From: Nodosilinea nodulosa PCC 7104
GTDB taxonomy: Bacteria > Cyanobacteriota > Cyanobacteriia > Phormidesmidales > Phormidesmidaceae
DNA length: 64,000 nucleotides
Assembly (NCBI RefSeq): GCF_000309385.1
Contig: NZ_JH976537.1
Coordinates: 4,437,029 to 4,501,028 of the forward strand
Direction of reading: 5' to 3'
In this document: in pieces, positions 16,557 to 26,249 of the stretch
Layout of the letters: every line of letters starts with the position of its first letter
Position numbering within the stretch: position 1 is the first letter of the stretch
Notes under the pieces: model-generated
Seen by the model: only the letters and a program-made list of their open reading frames with translations
What the model was told of the DNA's origin: nothing
Databases searched by the model: none
Made by a program: the position numbers and the translations under genes

Positions 16557-16638
16557 AAGTGGCTTTTTACGTGAAAGCCATGACACTTTGATAACTGGGT
16601 CAATGCTCAAGTGGTGTCTGTTCAGAAACCACTTTTTG
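16557..16638 (+). other. two hairpins, the second terminator-like, in a 480-base non-coding gap
   Basis: The gap from 16202 to 16683 has no ORF and is AT-richer than its surroundings. Near its right end, GGCTTT-N7-AAAGCC (16561-16579, extended by AAGTG/CACTT) and AGTGGT-N12-ACCACT followed by TTTTT (16610-16637) form two consecutive hairpins. The second resembles an intrinsic terminator and ends 46 bases before the YciI gene. It could end a small RNA or act as an attenuator for yciI. Confidence 0.4.
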
Positions 16639-16683
16639 TAGTGAATACTACTTAATCTGATACCATCAGCGGAGACTGAGTTG

Positions 16684-16968
16684 ATGGCAGTAAATCTGAT
16701 GGCAAAGTATGTGATGTGGGGCAGCTATTGCGAAGATGTGCTTGAAAAGCGCGCCCCCTACCGGGCAGACCATTTAGAGGGGTTGCAGCAGCAGAAAGAT
16801 GACGGTGTGCTGGTCGCCCTTGGTCCCACCATTGACAACACCAGGGTCTTTGGCATCTACGAAGCCGACAGTGAAGCGACGGTGCGGCAGCTCGTAGAGG
16901 GTGACCCCTACTGGCGAAACGGCATCTGGACGGCCTATGAGATCTATGCCTGGAACCAGGTGTTTTGA
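16684..16968 (+). CDS. YciI family protein
   Basis: A 94-residue ferredoxin-like fold protein with the YCII pattern: R-x-x-H-L-E-G-L at about residues 29-36 (with the conserved His), DGVLVALGPTIDN at about 41-53, and a VEGDPYWRNGIWTAYEIYAW ending where the conserved Asp-Pro-Tyr precedes the last strand. YciI proteins are thought to be small enzymes or ligand binders; their activity is poorly defined. ATG at 16684 has GGAG 9 bases upstream; a TTG at 16681 and an ATG at 16699 are alternatives. Confidence 0.85.
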   Translation: MAVNLMAKYVMWGSYCEDVLEKRAPYRADHLEGLQQQKDDGVLVALGPTIDNTRVFGIYEADSEATVRQLVEGDPYWRNGIWTAYEIYAWNQVF

Positions 16969-17086
16969 GGGGGAAAGAGGTTTTCCGCAGGCTCGACTAC
17001 GCTGGCGCCCATTTCCCATTAGAATAGCTTCGTTCGGGTTCATCGCCCAGGGCATAGTTCCCCATAGCGTAGTTCAATGAGGTGCC

Positions 17087-18070
17087 GTGGCTAAGTTAGC
17101 TCCTACCCAAATCGAGCAGCTCCAGAGCATCGGGGCGTATCTGCGCCAGGTGCGGCAGGAGCAGGGGTTGTCCATTGATATGCTGGCCAATCAAATTTTT
17201 ATCCGCCCGGCGCTTCTCCAGGCATTGGAGTCGGGGCAGGATTCGGCGCTGCCGGAGCCGGTTTTTATTCAGGGGTTTATCCGTCGCTACGCCGAAGCCC
17301 TGGGGCTGGATGGACAAACGATCTCCAAAGAATTTCGGGTGACGCCCGTGGATATACTGCCGACTCCAGAGCTAGTTGAGCAGGTCAATACCAATGGCAT
17401 TACCAATGGCAGTACGAATGGCATTGTGGAGCCAGCGCCTCGCCCCAGCAAACAGCGGGTTGAGCCATCTTATTCAACTCCGGTGGTGGGATCGGAGCAG
17501 CGATCGCCGCTTCCCCTGCTGCTGGGCCTGGGAGTGCTGGTAGCGGTGCTGGGGTTGGGGGCCTGGGGCATATTTGGCCGCAGTAGCGGCACCTCCCAGG
17601 CCAACAATGGCGATCCGACCGTGGGCGCGACTCCAGATCAAACAGATACGGCGGCGATTCCAGGGGATGGCACTGCCGCTGGCACCAGTGGCGCAGAGAT
17701 CGATGGTACAGGGACCGACGGCACAGGAACCGACGGCAAAAACGGGGCTGACTCCCTTGAGCCGTCAGACGCCTCGGACGATGGCTCGAAGCAGCCGTTG
17801 GAGGCACCCGTGGTGGTGAGCGCTAGCTTGAGCGATCGCGCCTGGCTCAGCGTGGTGGCCGATGGCAAGAATGTCTACGAAGGCATTGCTGAGAGCGGCT
17901 TTAAGGAAACCTGGACGGCCAAGAACAGCCTGGTGTTTAGAACCGGCAATGCGGGGGGAGTAGAGCTGTCGGTGAATGGCGATCGCGCTGTGGCATTGGG
18001 TAGCTCTGGAGTGGTGAGAACCCTGACTTTTACCCCCGACTCTGGGGCAGAAACTGCCCAGACCCCCTAG
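17087..18070 (+). CDS. rodZ: RodZ-like cytoskeletal/HTH membrane protein
   Basis: A 327-residue protein with RodZ architecture: a cytoplasmic HTH_25-type helix-turn-helix at residues 10-85 (IGAYLRQVRQEQGLSIDMLA, ALESGQ), a linker with a short TNGITNGSTNGI repeat, one membrane helix at about 143-165 (PLLLGLGVLVAVLGLGAWGIF), a Thr/Gly/Asp-rich disordered stretch (about 170-235) and a C-terminal DUF4115 beta domain (about 240-320, SDRAWLSVVADGKNVYEG). RodZ couples MreB to the cell-wall elongation machinery. The start is GTG at 17087. The tatC gene follows 85 bases downstream on the same strand. Confidence 0.85.
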   Translation: MAKLAPTQIEQLQSIGAYLRQVRQEQGLSIDMLANQIFIRPALLQALESGQDSALPEPVFIQGFIRRYAEALGLDGQTISKEFRVTPVDILPTPELVEQVNTNGITNGSTNGIVEPAPRPSKQRVEPSYSTPVVGSEQRSPLPLLLGLGVLVAVLGLGAWGIFGRSSGTSQANNGDPTVGATPDQTDTAAIPGDGTAAGTSGAEIDGTGTDGTGTDGKNGADSLEPSDASDDGSKQPLEAPVVVSASLSDRAWLSVVADGKNVYEGIAESGFKETWTAKNSLVFRTGNAGGVELSVNGDRAVALGSSGVVRTLTFTPDSGAETAQTP

Positions 18071-18155
18071 GGATTGTCCTAGGCCAAAGGACTGATACCC
18101 CTAAATTATGGACCTACAATAGAAGCGATCCTCCTGCTGTTCATCCGCTCGCCCT

Positions 18156-18950
18156 ATGACACCGCCCACCGAGCTTGAGACCGCCGCCGCCGAGACGGCT
18201 AGCCCTTCCGGTGCCGCAGCCGATTCGGCGGTTGATCTCGACGACGTTCCCTACGATGTCGAGATGTCGTTGTTCGACCACCTGGAAGAGCTGCGACAGC
18301 GCATTTTTTACAGCCTGATTGCCGTAGTGCTGGCGATCGTAGTCTGTTTTTGGCAGGTCAAGCCCATTGTCAGCCTGCTGGAGGTGCCGGCCCAGGGGGT
18401 GAAGTTTTTGCAGCTCTCGCCGGGGGAATACTTTTTTGTCTCCTTTAAGGTGGCGGGCTACAGCGGCTTGGTCGTAGCTAGCCCGTTTATTCTCTATCAG
18501 ATAGTAATGTTTGTGCTGCCGGGGCTAACCCGGCGAGAGCGGCGGCTGATTGGGCCGCTGGTGCTGGGATCAAGCGTGCTGTTTTTTGCGGGACTGCTGT
18601 TTGCCTACGTGGCGCTGATCCCGGCGGCGTTGAACTTTTTTATTAGCTACGGGGCCGATGTAGTTGAGCAGCTGTGGTCGATCGATCGCTACTTTGAGTT
18701 TGTGCTGCTGCTGCTGTTTAGTACTGGCCTGGCCTTTCAGATTCCTATTCTCCAGATGCTGCTGGGGCTGCTGGGGATTGTTAGCTCGTCGCAAATGCTG
18801 ACCAGCTGGCGCTATGTGCTGCTGGGGGCGGCGGTGCTGGGGGCGGTGCTGACGCCTTCCACCGACCCGGTGACCCAGAGCCTGCTGGCCGGGGCGGTAC
18901 TGTTTCTGTACTTCGGCGGCATTGGTCTGGTGAAGGCGATCGGGCGTTAA
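18156..18950 (+). CDS. tatC: twin-arginine translocase subunit TatC
   Basis: A 264-residue protein with six membrane helices. It is the receptor of the Tat pathway, which exports folded proteins across thylakoid and plasma membranes after recognising an S-R-R-x-F-L-K signal peptide. The conserved N-terminal [13 protein letters not shown] is at residues 38-50, followed by the PGLTRRERR cytoplasmic loop and the [11 protein letters not shown] helix. The 37-residue acidic, Ala-rich N-terminal extension is longer than in E. coli but usual for cyanobacterial and plastid homologues. tatA/tatB are not nearby. Confidence 0.97.
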   Translation: MTPPTELETAAAETASPSGAAADSAVDLDDVPYDVEMSLFDHLEELRQRIFYSLIAVVLAIVVCFWQVKPIVSLLEVPAQGVKFLQLSPGEYFFVSFKVAGYSGLVVASPFILYQIVMFVLPGLTRRERRLIGPLVLGSSVLFFAGLLFAYVALIPAALNFFISYGADVVEQLWSIDRYFEFVLLLLFSTGLAFQIPILQMLLGLLGIVSSSQMLTSWRYVLLGAAVLGAVLTPSTDPVTQSLLAGAVLFLYFGGIGLVKAIGR

Positions 18951-19004
18951 ATCCCTGGGATTCTTGTTATCTCCGTGGCCTCATAAGGAGCTGGGACATA
19001 CGCC

Positions 19005-20918
19005 CTAGGCTACCGAGGCCCGATCGCGCTGTAATTCCTGAATGCGATCGAGGCTGCCCAAGGGAATTGCGCTGATCAGGTCTTGGGTGTAGGGGCTTTG
19101 GGGCTGGCGGTAGACCTGCTCGGCGGGGCCAATTTCTTCTACCCGACCCTGGTTCATCACCATGATGCGATCGCTCATAAACTTCACCACCGCCAGGTCG
19201 TGGGAGATGAAGATATAGGTGAGGTTAAACTCGGCCTGGAGTTCTTTGAGCAGGTTGAGCACCTGGGCCTGCACCGACACATCCAGCGCCGACACCGACT
19301 CATCGCAGATGATGAACTTGGGGTTGAGGGCCAGGGCGCGGGCAATGCAGACCCGCTGGCGCTGCCCGCCCGAAAACTCGTGGGGGTAGCGGTTGATGCA
19401 GGTGGTGGGCAGCCCGACGCGATCGAGCAGGTAGGCCACCCGCTCCTGCTGGTTTCGCCTGCTTTTGATCACGCCGTGGATTCTGAGCGGTTCGGCGATC
19501 GCGGCCCCAATACTCATCCTGGGATCTAGAGAACTGTAGGGATCTTGAAAAATAATCTGCATGTCGCGGCGCAGCTGCCTCAGCTGAGAGGTGCCCAGCC
19601 GCAGCACGTCGCGGCCCTCAAACCAGACATTGCCGCCCATGGTGGGCACCAGCCGCAGCAGGGCGCGGCCCAGGGTAGTTTTGCCGCAGCCCGACTCGCC
19701 CACCAGCCCAAAGGTTTCGCCCCGCTGAATCTGGAACGACACATTTTGTACCGCCATGACGTGGCGATTGGTTCTGCCAAATACTCCCCGCACCGGGTAG
19801 CCCACCTGCAAGTCTTCCACCGCCAGCAGGGGGCCATTGGTGGCCAGGGCTGCGGCACGGGCGGTCAGCTCCGCCTCGGTGATGGGGGCAAAGCGGGCCT
19901 CGGCCTCGGTATCGAGCACCCGCTCGCGCAGGCTTGCCGCACCGGGCCTGCCGCCGTTTTGGCTGTCGGCCAGTTCGACCTCTGTGGTCATAAAGTCGGC
20001 CACGGTGGGCAGCAGGCGCAGCCGCTGGTTGGGCTGGGGACGGCAGGCCAGCAGCCCCTTGGTGTAGGGGTGCTGGGGCTGGGCAAAAATCTCCCACACC
20101 GGCCCCGCTTCGACGATCTTGCCCTGGTACATGACTGCCACCTGGTCGGCAATTTCGGCGATGATGCCCAGGTCGTGGGTGATGAAAATCAGCGACATGC
20201 CCCGGCGATCGCGCAGCTCGCGCAGCAGGTCGAGAATGGTGGCCTGTACTGTCACATCGAGGGCCGTGGTAGGCTCGTCGGCAATCAGCAGGGCGGGGTT
20301 GCAGGAGATCGCCATGGCGATCATCACCCGCTGAATTTGTCCCCCCGACAGCTCGTGGGGGTAGCGATCGAGAATGGCCTGCTGGCGGCGATCGACCTCT
20401 TCTTGCCGCGATTGGTCATCGAGGCCGGGCTTTTCGGCCCGAACAGTGGCCGCCAGATCGCTGTCGGCGGGCAGCAGCTGTACCTCTTGCAGCCGGGCGA
20501 TCGCCTGCTGACGGGCCTCCTCTTTGCTGATGTTCTGGTGCTGGCGAATTGCCTCCACCATCTGAAAACCCACGGTATACACCGGGTTCAGCGAACTCAT
20601 TGGCTCCTGAAAAATCATCGACACCTGGCCGCCCCGGTAGCTCTGGAGCTGGGACTCGCTCAGGGCGACGAGATCAACCGGGTGGTCGGCATTGCCGTTA
20701 AACCAAATTTCGCCGCTGACCACCTTGCCCGGCGGGCTGGGCACCAGCCCCATCACCGCCAGCGAGGTCACCGACTTGCCGGAGCCTGACTCGCCAACAA
20801 TGCCCAGGGTTTGTCCCCGCTTGACCTGAAATGAAATATTGTTAACGGCCTGAATCTGCTGGTTGTCGACCTCAAAGTGAACGGTGAGGTGCTTAACGTC
20901 GAGGATGGTATCGCTCAT
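19005..20918 (-). CDS. peptide/nickel-type ABC transporter, two fused ATPase domains
   Basis: A 637-residue fusion of DppD-like and DppF-like ATPases. Domain 1 (about 4-290) has Walker [12 protein letters not shown], signature LSGGQIQRV and Walker [13 protein letters not shown]; domain 2 (about 365-625) has [20 protein letters not shown] and [12 protein letters not shown], each followed by the oligopeptide C-terminal extension. It powers import of di- or oligopeptides (or glutathione, nickel) through DppBC-type permeases. No permease or binding-protein gene lies nearby, so it must serve a dispersed system. Walker B of domain 2 keeps the catalytic Glu, so both sites look active. Confidence 0.93.
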   Translation of the reverse strand: MSDTILDVKHLTVHFEVDNQQIQAVNNISFQVKRGQTLGIVGESGSGKSVTSLAVMGLVPSPPGKVVSGEIWFNGNADHPVDLVALSESQLQSYRGGQVSMIFQEPMSSLNPVYTVGFQMVEAIRQHQNISKEEARQQAIARLQEVQLLPADSDLAATVRAEKPGLDDQSRQEEVDRRQQAILDRYPHELSGGQIQRVMIAMAISCNPALLIADEPTTALDVTVQATILDLLRELRDRRGMSLIFITHDLGIIAEIADQVAVMYQGKIVEAGPVWEIFAQPQHPYTKGLLACRPQPNQRLRLLPTVADFMTTEVELADSQNGGRPGAASLRERVLDTEAEARFAPITEAELTARAAALATNGPLLAVEDLQVGYPVRGVFGRTNRHVMAVQNVSFQIQRGETFGLVGESGCGKTTLGRALLRLVPTMGGNVWFEGRDVLRLGTSQLRQLRRDMQIIFQDPYSSLDPRMSIGAAIAEPLRIHGVIKSRRNQQERVAYLLDRVGLPTTCINRYPHEFSGGQRQRVCIARALALNPKFIICDESVSALDVSVQAQVLNLLKELQAEFNLTYIFISHDLAVVKFMSDRIMVMNQGRVEEIGPAEQVYRQPQSPYTQDLISAIPLGSLDRIQELQRDRASVA

Positions 20919-21110
20919 TGGGTGCTATCAGGCGGACGATCAGGGCCAGGGTCTCTTGTTACATGCCCAGTTCAACCCTAGCCTGAAGCACGCTTCTAAG
21001 GCCACCCTGAACCAGGCGCAACGGAATGTTGATTAATCTCGTTAATGGATCATAGTAGATGAATCATAACAGCGTCCCCTCTAACGATTTCGTTCGCCCT
21101 CAACCCTCCC

Positions 21111-22163
21111 ATGCTGAATCTTGCGATCGCCATTTTGATTATGCTCATCGGCTCTGCCCTGTGCTCCTGTAGCGAGGCGGCCCTGCTATCGGTGCCCATT
21201 CTTAAGGCCCAGCAGCTGGCCGAGTCCAAAAAGCCTTCTGCCCTTACGCTTTTGGCTATTCGCCAGAAGATCAATCGGCCCATTGCCACCATTGTGATTA
21301 TCAATAACCTGTTCAACATCGTGGGCAGCGTTTTAATTGGGGGCATTGCCGCCACGGTGTTCAACGATGCCCTGCTGGGGGTGTTCACCGGGGTATTGAC
21401 CATGCTGGTGATTTTATTCGGGGAAATCTTTCCAAAGGTTTTAGGAGAGCGCTACGCCGTCCCCGTTGCTCTGACCGTCGCCACGCCCGTGCGGTGGACC
21501 ACCTGGCTATTTCACCCGGTCGTGCTGCTGCTAGAGAAAATAACGGCGCCCCTGGTCAGCGGCGGCAACCGTCCCAGCACCAACGAGGCCGAGATTAAGC
21601 TGATGGCCACCATTGGCCACCAGGAAGGCATCATCGAAGCCGACGAAGCCGAGATGATTCGGCGCGTTTTCCGCCTCAACGACATGAAGTCGGTGGATAT
21701 TATGACCCCCCGGGTCGCCGTCACCCACCTGTCCGGCGACCTTACCATCGCCGAAGCCGAAACGCAGATTCTCAGCTCTCAGCACAGCCGCATTCTGGTC
21801 AGCGACAACGATATCGATCGCATTGTCGGGCTGGTGCTCAAAAACGAGCTGCTCACCGCGCTGATTCGCGGCCAGGGGGATCAGCTGCTCAGCCAGGTGG
21901 CGCGCCCGGTGCGCTTTGTGGCCGAGGCCGAACGGGCTGACAAGCTGCTGCAAGACTTTCAGACCGCCCGCGAGCACCTGGCCGTGGTGGTAGACGAGTA
22001 CGGCGGCGTGTCGGGGGTGGTCACCCTGGAAGACGTGCTGGAGGTGCTGACGGGGGAAATTGTCGATGAGACCGATCGCAGCATCGACCTGCAAAAGCTA
22101 GCCCGCCAGCGCGGGCGCCACATTCTGCGCACCCGGGGCTTTAACTGGCCCTCAGATTCCTAG
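21111..22163 (+). CDS. CNNM/hemolysin-C family membrane protein (DUF21 + CBS pair)
   Basis: A 350-residue protein: an N-terminal DUF21 membrane domain (about 1-170, three to four helices, with the helix-breaking SCSEAALLS motif and the re-entrant FGEIFPKVLGERYA segment), then two CBS domains (about 190-325: MTPRVAVTHL, VVVDEYGGVSGVVTLEDVLEVLTGEIVDE). CNNM/CorC proteins transport or sense Mg2+ or Na+, with CBS domains binding adenine nucleotides. It ends soon after the second CBS domain and lacks the usual C-terminal CorC_HlyC domain. It is divergent from the ABC ATPase gene. Confidence 0.88.
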   Translation: MLNLAIAILIMLIGSALCSCSEAALLSVPILKAQQLAESKKPSALTLLAIRQKINRPIATIVIINNLFNIVGSVLIGGIAATVFNDALLGVFTGVLTMLVILFGEIFPKVLGERYAVPVALTVATPVRWTTWLFHPVVLLLEKITAPLVSGGNRPSTNEAEIKLMATIGHQEGIIEADEAEMIRRVFRLNDMKSVDIMTPRVAVTHLSGDLTIAEAETQILSSQHSRILVSDNDIDRIVGLVLKNELLTALIRGQGDQLLSQVARPVRFVAEAERADKLLQDFQTAREHLAVVVDEYGGVSGVVTLEDVLEVLTGEIVDETDRSIDLQKLARQRGRHILRTRGFNWPSDS

Positions 22164-22260
22164 TACTTGACCAAGTTAATGGTGACAGGGAGCAATGGCA
22201 TGGGGTTCAAGGTTTAAGGTATACCGTGAACCGTATACCCCCCCCCTTTACCTGTCATCT

Positions 22261-22289
22261 TTGGCTTGGCAGTCTACTAGGTTTATAAT
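22261..22289 (+). promoter_or_regulatory. strong consensus-type promoter
   Basis: TTGGCT (22261-22266) and a perfect TATAAT (22284-22289) are separated by exactly 17 bases. It points away from the preceding gene into a non-coding region between convergent genes, so it must drive an RNA gene. Confidence 0.65.
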
Positions 22290-22295
22290 GCAATG

Positions 22296-22440
22296 CCCCT
22301 ACGGGACCCCGTTTTGAACCGGGGTTCCCCAAGGTGGATCTCGGATTAGTCGGAGGCTGTTTGCCTAAGGGGAAAGGGCAGACGCCGCTTGCCCCTGCGC
22401 CATCTCTTGGAACCGGGGCTGTTGGAACCAAGGCGATGGC
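22296..22440 (+). ncRNA. highly structured RNA, probably 6S RNA
   Basis: A strong promoter drives a region with no ORF and extensive self-pairing. GGTTCC-CC-AAG (22324 on) pairs with CTTGGAACC (22407 on) and is extended inward by GTGG/CCAT, enclosing two small hairpins: AGGC-TGTTT-GCCT and GGGCA-N9-TGCCC. A long, interrupted, mostly double-stranded rod of about 150 bases under a strong promoter is the shape of 6S RNA, which mimics an open promoter and binds RNA polymerase holoenzyme. I cannot confirm family membership without a covariance search. The ends are estimates, and the 3' end abuts the convergent argB gene. Confidence 0.5.
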
Positions 22441-22444
22441 GATC

Positions 22445-23377
22445 CTAGCTGTGGAATTCTGAGGCGACGATCATCGAGCCGATGCCCAGGTCGCTGAAAA
22501 TTTCCAGCAGCAGGGCGTGGGGCACGCGGCCATCGAGAATGTGGGCGGCACCGACCCCCTGGGCCAGCGATCGCACGCAGCAGTTTACCTTTGGGATCAT
22601 GCCCCCGGCCACGACCCCGGTTTCGATCAGCCTGCGGGCCTGCTGAATATCCAGCTTGGGCAGCAGGGTCGAAGGGTCTTTGTAGTCTTCCAAAATGCCC
22701 TTGGTGTCGGTCAGCAAGATCAGCTTTTCGGCCCCCAGGGCAGCGGCAATTTCCCCTGCCACTGTATCGGCGTTGATGTTGTAGGCCTGGCCGGTCTCGT
22801 CGCTGGCCACGCTCGACACAATGGGGATGTAGCCCGCCTCCACCAGGGACTTCAGCAGGCCCGAGTCGATGCCGCTGACTTCGCCCACAAACCCAACCCC
22901 TTCGGCCCCCTGGGGGCGAGCGGTGATCAGGTTGCCGTCTACCCCACACAGGCCCACCGCTTTGCCGCCCGCCTGGTTGATCAGGGATACCAGTTCCTTG
23001 TTGACCCGGCCCACCAGCACCATTTCCACCACGTCCATGGTGGGGGCATCGGTCACCCGCAGCCCGTCTTTGAACTGCGGCTCAATGCCCAGCTTGCCCA
23101 GCCAGATGTTGATCTCTGGGCCGCCGCCGTGCACCACCACCGGGCGAATGCCCACGCAGGCCATAAACACAATGTCGCGCACCACATCGGCCTTGAGGCT
23201 GCCGTCCTTCATCGCCGCGCCGCCGTACTTAACCACCACCGTGCGGCCCCGAAACTGCTGAATGTAGGGTAGCGCCTCGCTGAGAATGCGAACCCGCGAG
23301 GCTTCGGCTTCATTGATGTTGTCTATCTGCAAGGGCTGCGAGGGCTGCGAAGGCTGTGACGGAGAAGTTTGAACCAT
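22445..23377 (-). CDS. argB: acetylglutamate kinase
   Basis: A 310-residue enzyme that phosphorylates N-acetyl-L-glutamate, the controlled step of arginine synthesis in cyanobacteria, where it is activated by the signalling protein PII. Conserved segments: VVKYGGAAM (about 48, ATP-binding Lys), VVHGGGPEI (about 79), the [17 protein letters not shown] substrate loop (about 171), [29 protein letters not shown] (about 214) and GGMIPKV (about 274). The N-terminal 30 residues (Gln/Pro/Ser repeat SQPSQP then [19 protein letters not shown]) include the extra helix typical of arginine-sensitive, PII-binding kinases. Confidence 0.97.
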   Translation of the reverse strand: MVQTSPSQPSQPSQPLQIDNINEAEASRVRILSEALPYIQQFRGRTVVVKYGGAAMKDGSLKADVVRDIVFMACVGIRPVVVHGGGPEINIWLGKLGIEPQFKDGLRVTDAPTMDVVEMVLVGRVNKELVSLINQAGGKAVGLCGVDGNLITARPQGAEGVGFVGEVSGIDSGLLKSLVEAGYIPIVSSVASDETGQAYNINADTVAGEIAAALGAEKLILLTDTKGILEDYKDPSTLLPKLDIQQARRLIETGVVAGGMIPKVNCCVRSLAQGVGAAHILDGRVPHALLLEIFSDLGIGSMIVASEFHS

Positions 23378-23501
23378 AGTGGGTAGGTAGGGATAGCAGG
23401 GAGAAAACCTAATTCCAGCCCAGGGGTGGCCTGGATCGGCAGGCGGCTTTCAGATATTGGCCTAGGCTCGATTATGAACCTGAAATCGTGCCAGTAGTGT
23501 A

Positions 23502-24065
23502 TCAATTGAGCACAGCGGAATCAGCTTCAGAACGAATTCTTTGATCGACTAGGGCCAGGGTGCGGGCTGCGATCGCCTCGGCCCGGTCCTCTGCTCCTAC
23601 AGAAACCCGGACGTCGGCCTGGGCGTAGAGGCTCTGCCGCTGGGACAGCAGGGTAGCGAGGTGGCTCTCCCAATCGGGCCGCTGCAGCAGTGGACGCGCC
23701 TGATCCTGCGCCAGCCGGGCCTGTAGCACGGGTGCGGGGACATCTAGCCACACCACAATGCCGTGGTGCAGGTAGCTCCAGTTTTGCCGCTGGGTGACAA
23801 TGCCGCCCCCGGTGGCAATCACCAGGCGGCGGTAGGTGGAAAGTTCTGCCAGCACTCCGGTTTCGAGCTGGCGAAAGGCGGCCTCGCCCTGGGCGGCAAA
23901 AATGTCGGCAATGGGCTGCCCCGATGCGGTTTCTACCACCGCGTCGGTATCAAAAAATTGATAGCCCAGGGTCTGGGCCAGGGCTGCACCCGTAGTGCTT
24001 TTACCAGCGCCCATCATGCCGATGAGGTAGACATTGATGCCGTTGAGGCGATCGGTCAGGGTCAT
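23502..24065 (-). CDS. aroK: shikimate kinase
   Basis: A 187-residue P-loop kinase of the shikimate pathway, converting shikimate to shikimate 3-phosphate. Walker [12 protein letters not shown] is at residues 16-26, FFDTDAVVE with the substrate-binding Asp at about 37, RQLET with the Arg at about 65, the GGGI loop at about 86 and the LID Arg in [10 protein letters not shown] at about 124. The ATG at 24065 is chosen because the longer frame adds only Pro-rich repeat-derived residues. It lies 50 bases after the LapA-like gene on the same strand, probably one transcript. Confidence 0.95.
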   Translation of the reverse strand: MTLTDRLNGINVYLIGMMGAGKSTTGAALAQTLGYQFFDTDAVVETASGQPIADIFAAQGEAAFRQLETGVLAELSTYRRLVIATGGGIVTQRQNWSYLHHGIVVWLDVPAPVLQARLAQDQARPLLQRPDWESHLATLLSQRQSLYAQADVRVSVGAEDRAEAIAARTLALVDQRIRSEADSAVLN

Positions 24066-24091
24066 GGATCGGGGGAAAGTAGATGGATGAG

Positions 24092-24127
24092 TGATGGAGT
24101 TAGGGGGTGATGGAGTTAGGGGGTGAG
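24092..24127. repeat. tandem duplication in the aroK leader
   Basis: Two copies of a 16-base unit (GATGGAGTTAGGGGGT) in direct repeat, spanning the 3' end of the LapA-like gene and the aroK leader. Composition matches the other G-rich short repeats in this window. Confidence 0.8.
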
Positions 24128-25345
24128 GGCGTCGTCGGCATCGTCCCACTCGTCGCCGCTTGGGCTCCGGGGCGGGCGATCGCTGTCGGGGGTCCAGGTT
24201 TCTGAGCTGGCGGCGGCTTCGGCAGCGGTGGTGTAGGGAGGCACGATGACGCGGTAGTCGGCATCGACGACCCCATCGTCGGCCATTTCGGGCTCACCCA
24301 GCGGGCCATCCTCCTCCTCAAAGTCGGGGCGATCGCCGTAGTTGTCGGCGGTGGAAGACCCGTAGGCGTCCTCTGTGGCGTACTCGGACGTGGCGTACTC
24401 GCCAGCATACTGGGCATCTGGGGCGTTGCCGTAGATGGCATCGTCGGGCGGGGCGTAGATGTTGTCTATCTGGCCGCTGGGGGCCGGTGCGTCACCTTCC
24501 TCGCGGTAGCTGTAGGAGTACAGCGACCCATCGCGGTAGACCCGCCGGGGCGCCTGAGAGGCCTCAAAACTGCGGCTAGAATCACCGGCTTGCCGCTGCT
24601 GTTCCCAGCCCTGGTTAATGTCGTCTAAGCTGTCCTGCACTGGACTGACCCCAGGGGGTGAGTAGGACCGATTTTCTAGACCGTCCCAGTCGTCATCTAG
24701 CTCGCGCAGCGACTCGTCGACCCGCTGCTGCTGCTTGGCCCGCTGCTTGCTGCTGCTGAACCAGGTGGTGACGCCATCGAGGATGCCTGCCGCCGGGTTC
24801 GAGGCCGCAGCGGGGTTGGTAGCGGAGGTTTCTGGCTTAGGGGCCTGGCTCAGGGTTTCCCAGTCGTTCCACTGCCCGGGGGATTTAAGACTGGTCCAGT
24901 CTCGCCAGTTGGGGTCATCGTCGGCGGGGTCGTTGCCCCGGTTGCTGGCGCTGGGGGAGGATGGCGCTCGACCCGATCCAGCCGCTCTGGAGGCGGGGTT
25001 TGAGTAGGCAGATGGGCCGGGGCGATCGCTCCCCGCTCGACCGGCTGAGGCCGCAGCTCCAGGCCCCGAGCTCGAACCGACTGGCTCATAAAAGGACTGA
25101 GGCCGATACTTATAGGCCGCCGATCGACCGCCGGGGCCACCTCTGCCAGAGCCTAGCAATGCCGTCAGCACCAGGGTGGTCAGCGCGCCCAACAGCACCG
25201 CCGCTGCTAGCCAAACGCCCAGGGGCAGCGCCTGGGTGCTGCTGCCAAAGAAAATCAGCGGCATGGCTGGAGCCAGATTCTGCACCCCCAGCAGCACCAC
25301 GAGCCCCAGCACCAGCAAGACAACAATTAGACGTACGGTAGCCAT
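24116..25345 (-). CDS. LapA-domain (DUF1049-like) membrane protein with long disordered tail
   Basis: A 409-residue protein. Residues 1-65 form two membrane helices around a short loop ([31 protein letters not shown], then [25 protein letters not shown]), the pattern of LapA/DUF1049 proteins linked to envelope assembly. The remaining 340 residues are low in hydrophobics and rich in Gly, Ser, Asp, Tyr and Ala, with repeated [13 protein letters not shown] and acidic stretches, so probably disordered and cytoplasmic. The function is not predictable beyond membrane anchoring. It is located between ubiX (upstream in transcription) and aroK. Confidence 0.65.
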   Translation of the reverse strand: MATVRLIVVLLVLGLVVLLGVQNLAPAMPLIFFGSSTQALPLGVWLAAAVLLGALTTLVLTALLGSGRGGPGGRSAAYKYRPQSFYEPVGSSSGPGAAASAGRAGSDRPGPSAYSNPASRAAGSGRAPSSPSASNRGNDPADDDPNWRDWTSLKSPGQWNDWETLSQAPKPETSATNPAAASNPAAGILDGVTTWFSSSKQRAKQQQRVDESLRELDDDWDGLENRSYSPPGVSPVQDSLDDINQGWEQQRQAGDSSRSFEASQAPRRVYRDGSLYSYSYREEGDAPAPSGQIDNIYAPPDDAIYGNAPDAQYAGEYATSEYATEDAYGSSTADNYGDRPDFEEEDGPLGEPEMADDGVVDADYRVIVPPYTTAAEAAASSETWTPDSDRPPRSPSGDEWDDADDALTP

Positions 25346-25395
25346 ATATCTAGCCCTACAGCGCCATATTGCCCATCCTATCGTGGCTGGAGATA

Positions 25396-26040
25396 TTAGT
25401 CGTGAGATAAGTGCCCCTGCCAGCGGCTGAGCGGTACGCAGTCAATATCCAGCTGGTCGAGGGCGCGGGCCACGACAAAATCAACTAAATCGGCGATGGT
25501 TTGGGGCTGATGGTACCAGGCCGGAATGGCGGGCACAACCCGCGCTCCGGCCTCGGCCAAGGTCGTCAGGTTGCGCAGGTGAATCAGGCTGAAGGGGGTT
25601 TCGCGCGGCACTACCACCAGCTTGCGTCCTTCCTTGAGCTGGACGTCGGCGGCCCGTTCCAGCAGGTCGGAGCTGAGCCCCGCCGCCAGCCGCCCCACGG
25701 TGCTCATGCTGCACGGTATGACCACCATGCCCGCTGCCCGGTACGATCCGCTGGCAATGGTGGCCCCCACGTCGCCCCAGGGATGGCAGCGCAGCTTGCC
25801 TGCGGCGGGCACACCCGCGCGATCGCGCCAAAACTGCTCCTGCTTCTCAGGATCGAGGGGCATGTGAATGCCCGACTCCGCCTGCCACACCATTTGCGAC
25901 GCCTTCGAGGCCACCAGATCGATCACGCCATCGGCGCTGAGCACGTGCTTGAGGGTTCGCACGGCGTAGATTAACCCTGAGGCTCCGGTGACACCCACGA
26001 TTAGCGGACGGGCAGCGGCAAGGGTGTCGGATGGAGGCAT
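25396..26040 (-). CDS. ubiX: flavin prenyltransferase UbiX
   Basis: A 214-residue flavoprotein that attaches a dimethylallyl group to FMN, making the prenyl-FMN cofactor of UbiD-type decarboxylases. GVTGASGLIYAVR is the N-terminal FMN-binding loop (about 16-28), VIPCSMSTVGRLAAGLSSDLLERAADVQLKE carries the Cys/Ser catalytic and FMN contacts (about 107-137), and VVPRETPFSLIHLRNL (about 142) is the family signature. In cyanobacteria it supports plastoquinone synthesis. It lies 209 bases after the RNase gene on the same strand; the gap is filled by G-rich repeats. Confidence 0.93.
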   Translation of the reverse strand: MPPSDTLAAARPLIVGVTGASGLIYAVRTLKHVLSADGVIDLVASKASQMVWQAESGIHMPLDPEKQEQFWRDRAGVPAAGKLRCHPWGDVGATIASGSYRAAGMVVIPCSMSTVGRLAAGLSSDLLERAADVQLKEGRKLVVVPRETPFSLIHLRNLTTLAEAGARVVPAIPAWYHQPQTIADLVDFVVARALDQLDIDCVPLSRWQGHLSHD

Positions 26041-26249
26041 TGGAGGTGGGGAGGGTGAGGGGATGGGGAAGGTGAGGGAGATGAGGGGATGGGGAAGGTA
26101 GGGTTTGGTGGGATAGGCATCCTGCTGTCCTGCCTGTCCTGCCGAGACGGCTGTCCCACGGAGCCTTTTACTATCCTAACCAGCCTTTAATCCCAGCGCT
26201 AAGTTCCCTATCTCCTCCCCTACTCCCTCACTCCCTCACTCCCTCATCC
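26041..26249. repeat. G/C-rich short tandem repeats between the RNase gene and ubiX
   Basis: 26049-26100 holds two copies of a GGGGATGGGGAAGGT-type unit; 26206-26248 holds three copies of CTCACTCC-type octamers. No ORF. These runs resemble the short tandemly repeated sequences common between cyanobacterial genes. Confidence 0.75.

Noticed and set aside
19545..20789. 414-codon frame antisense to the fused ABC ATPase gene
   Set aside because: Shadow of a well-supported gene; His/Gln/Leu-rich with no domain.
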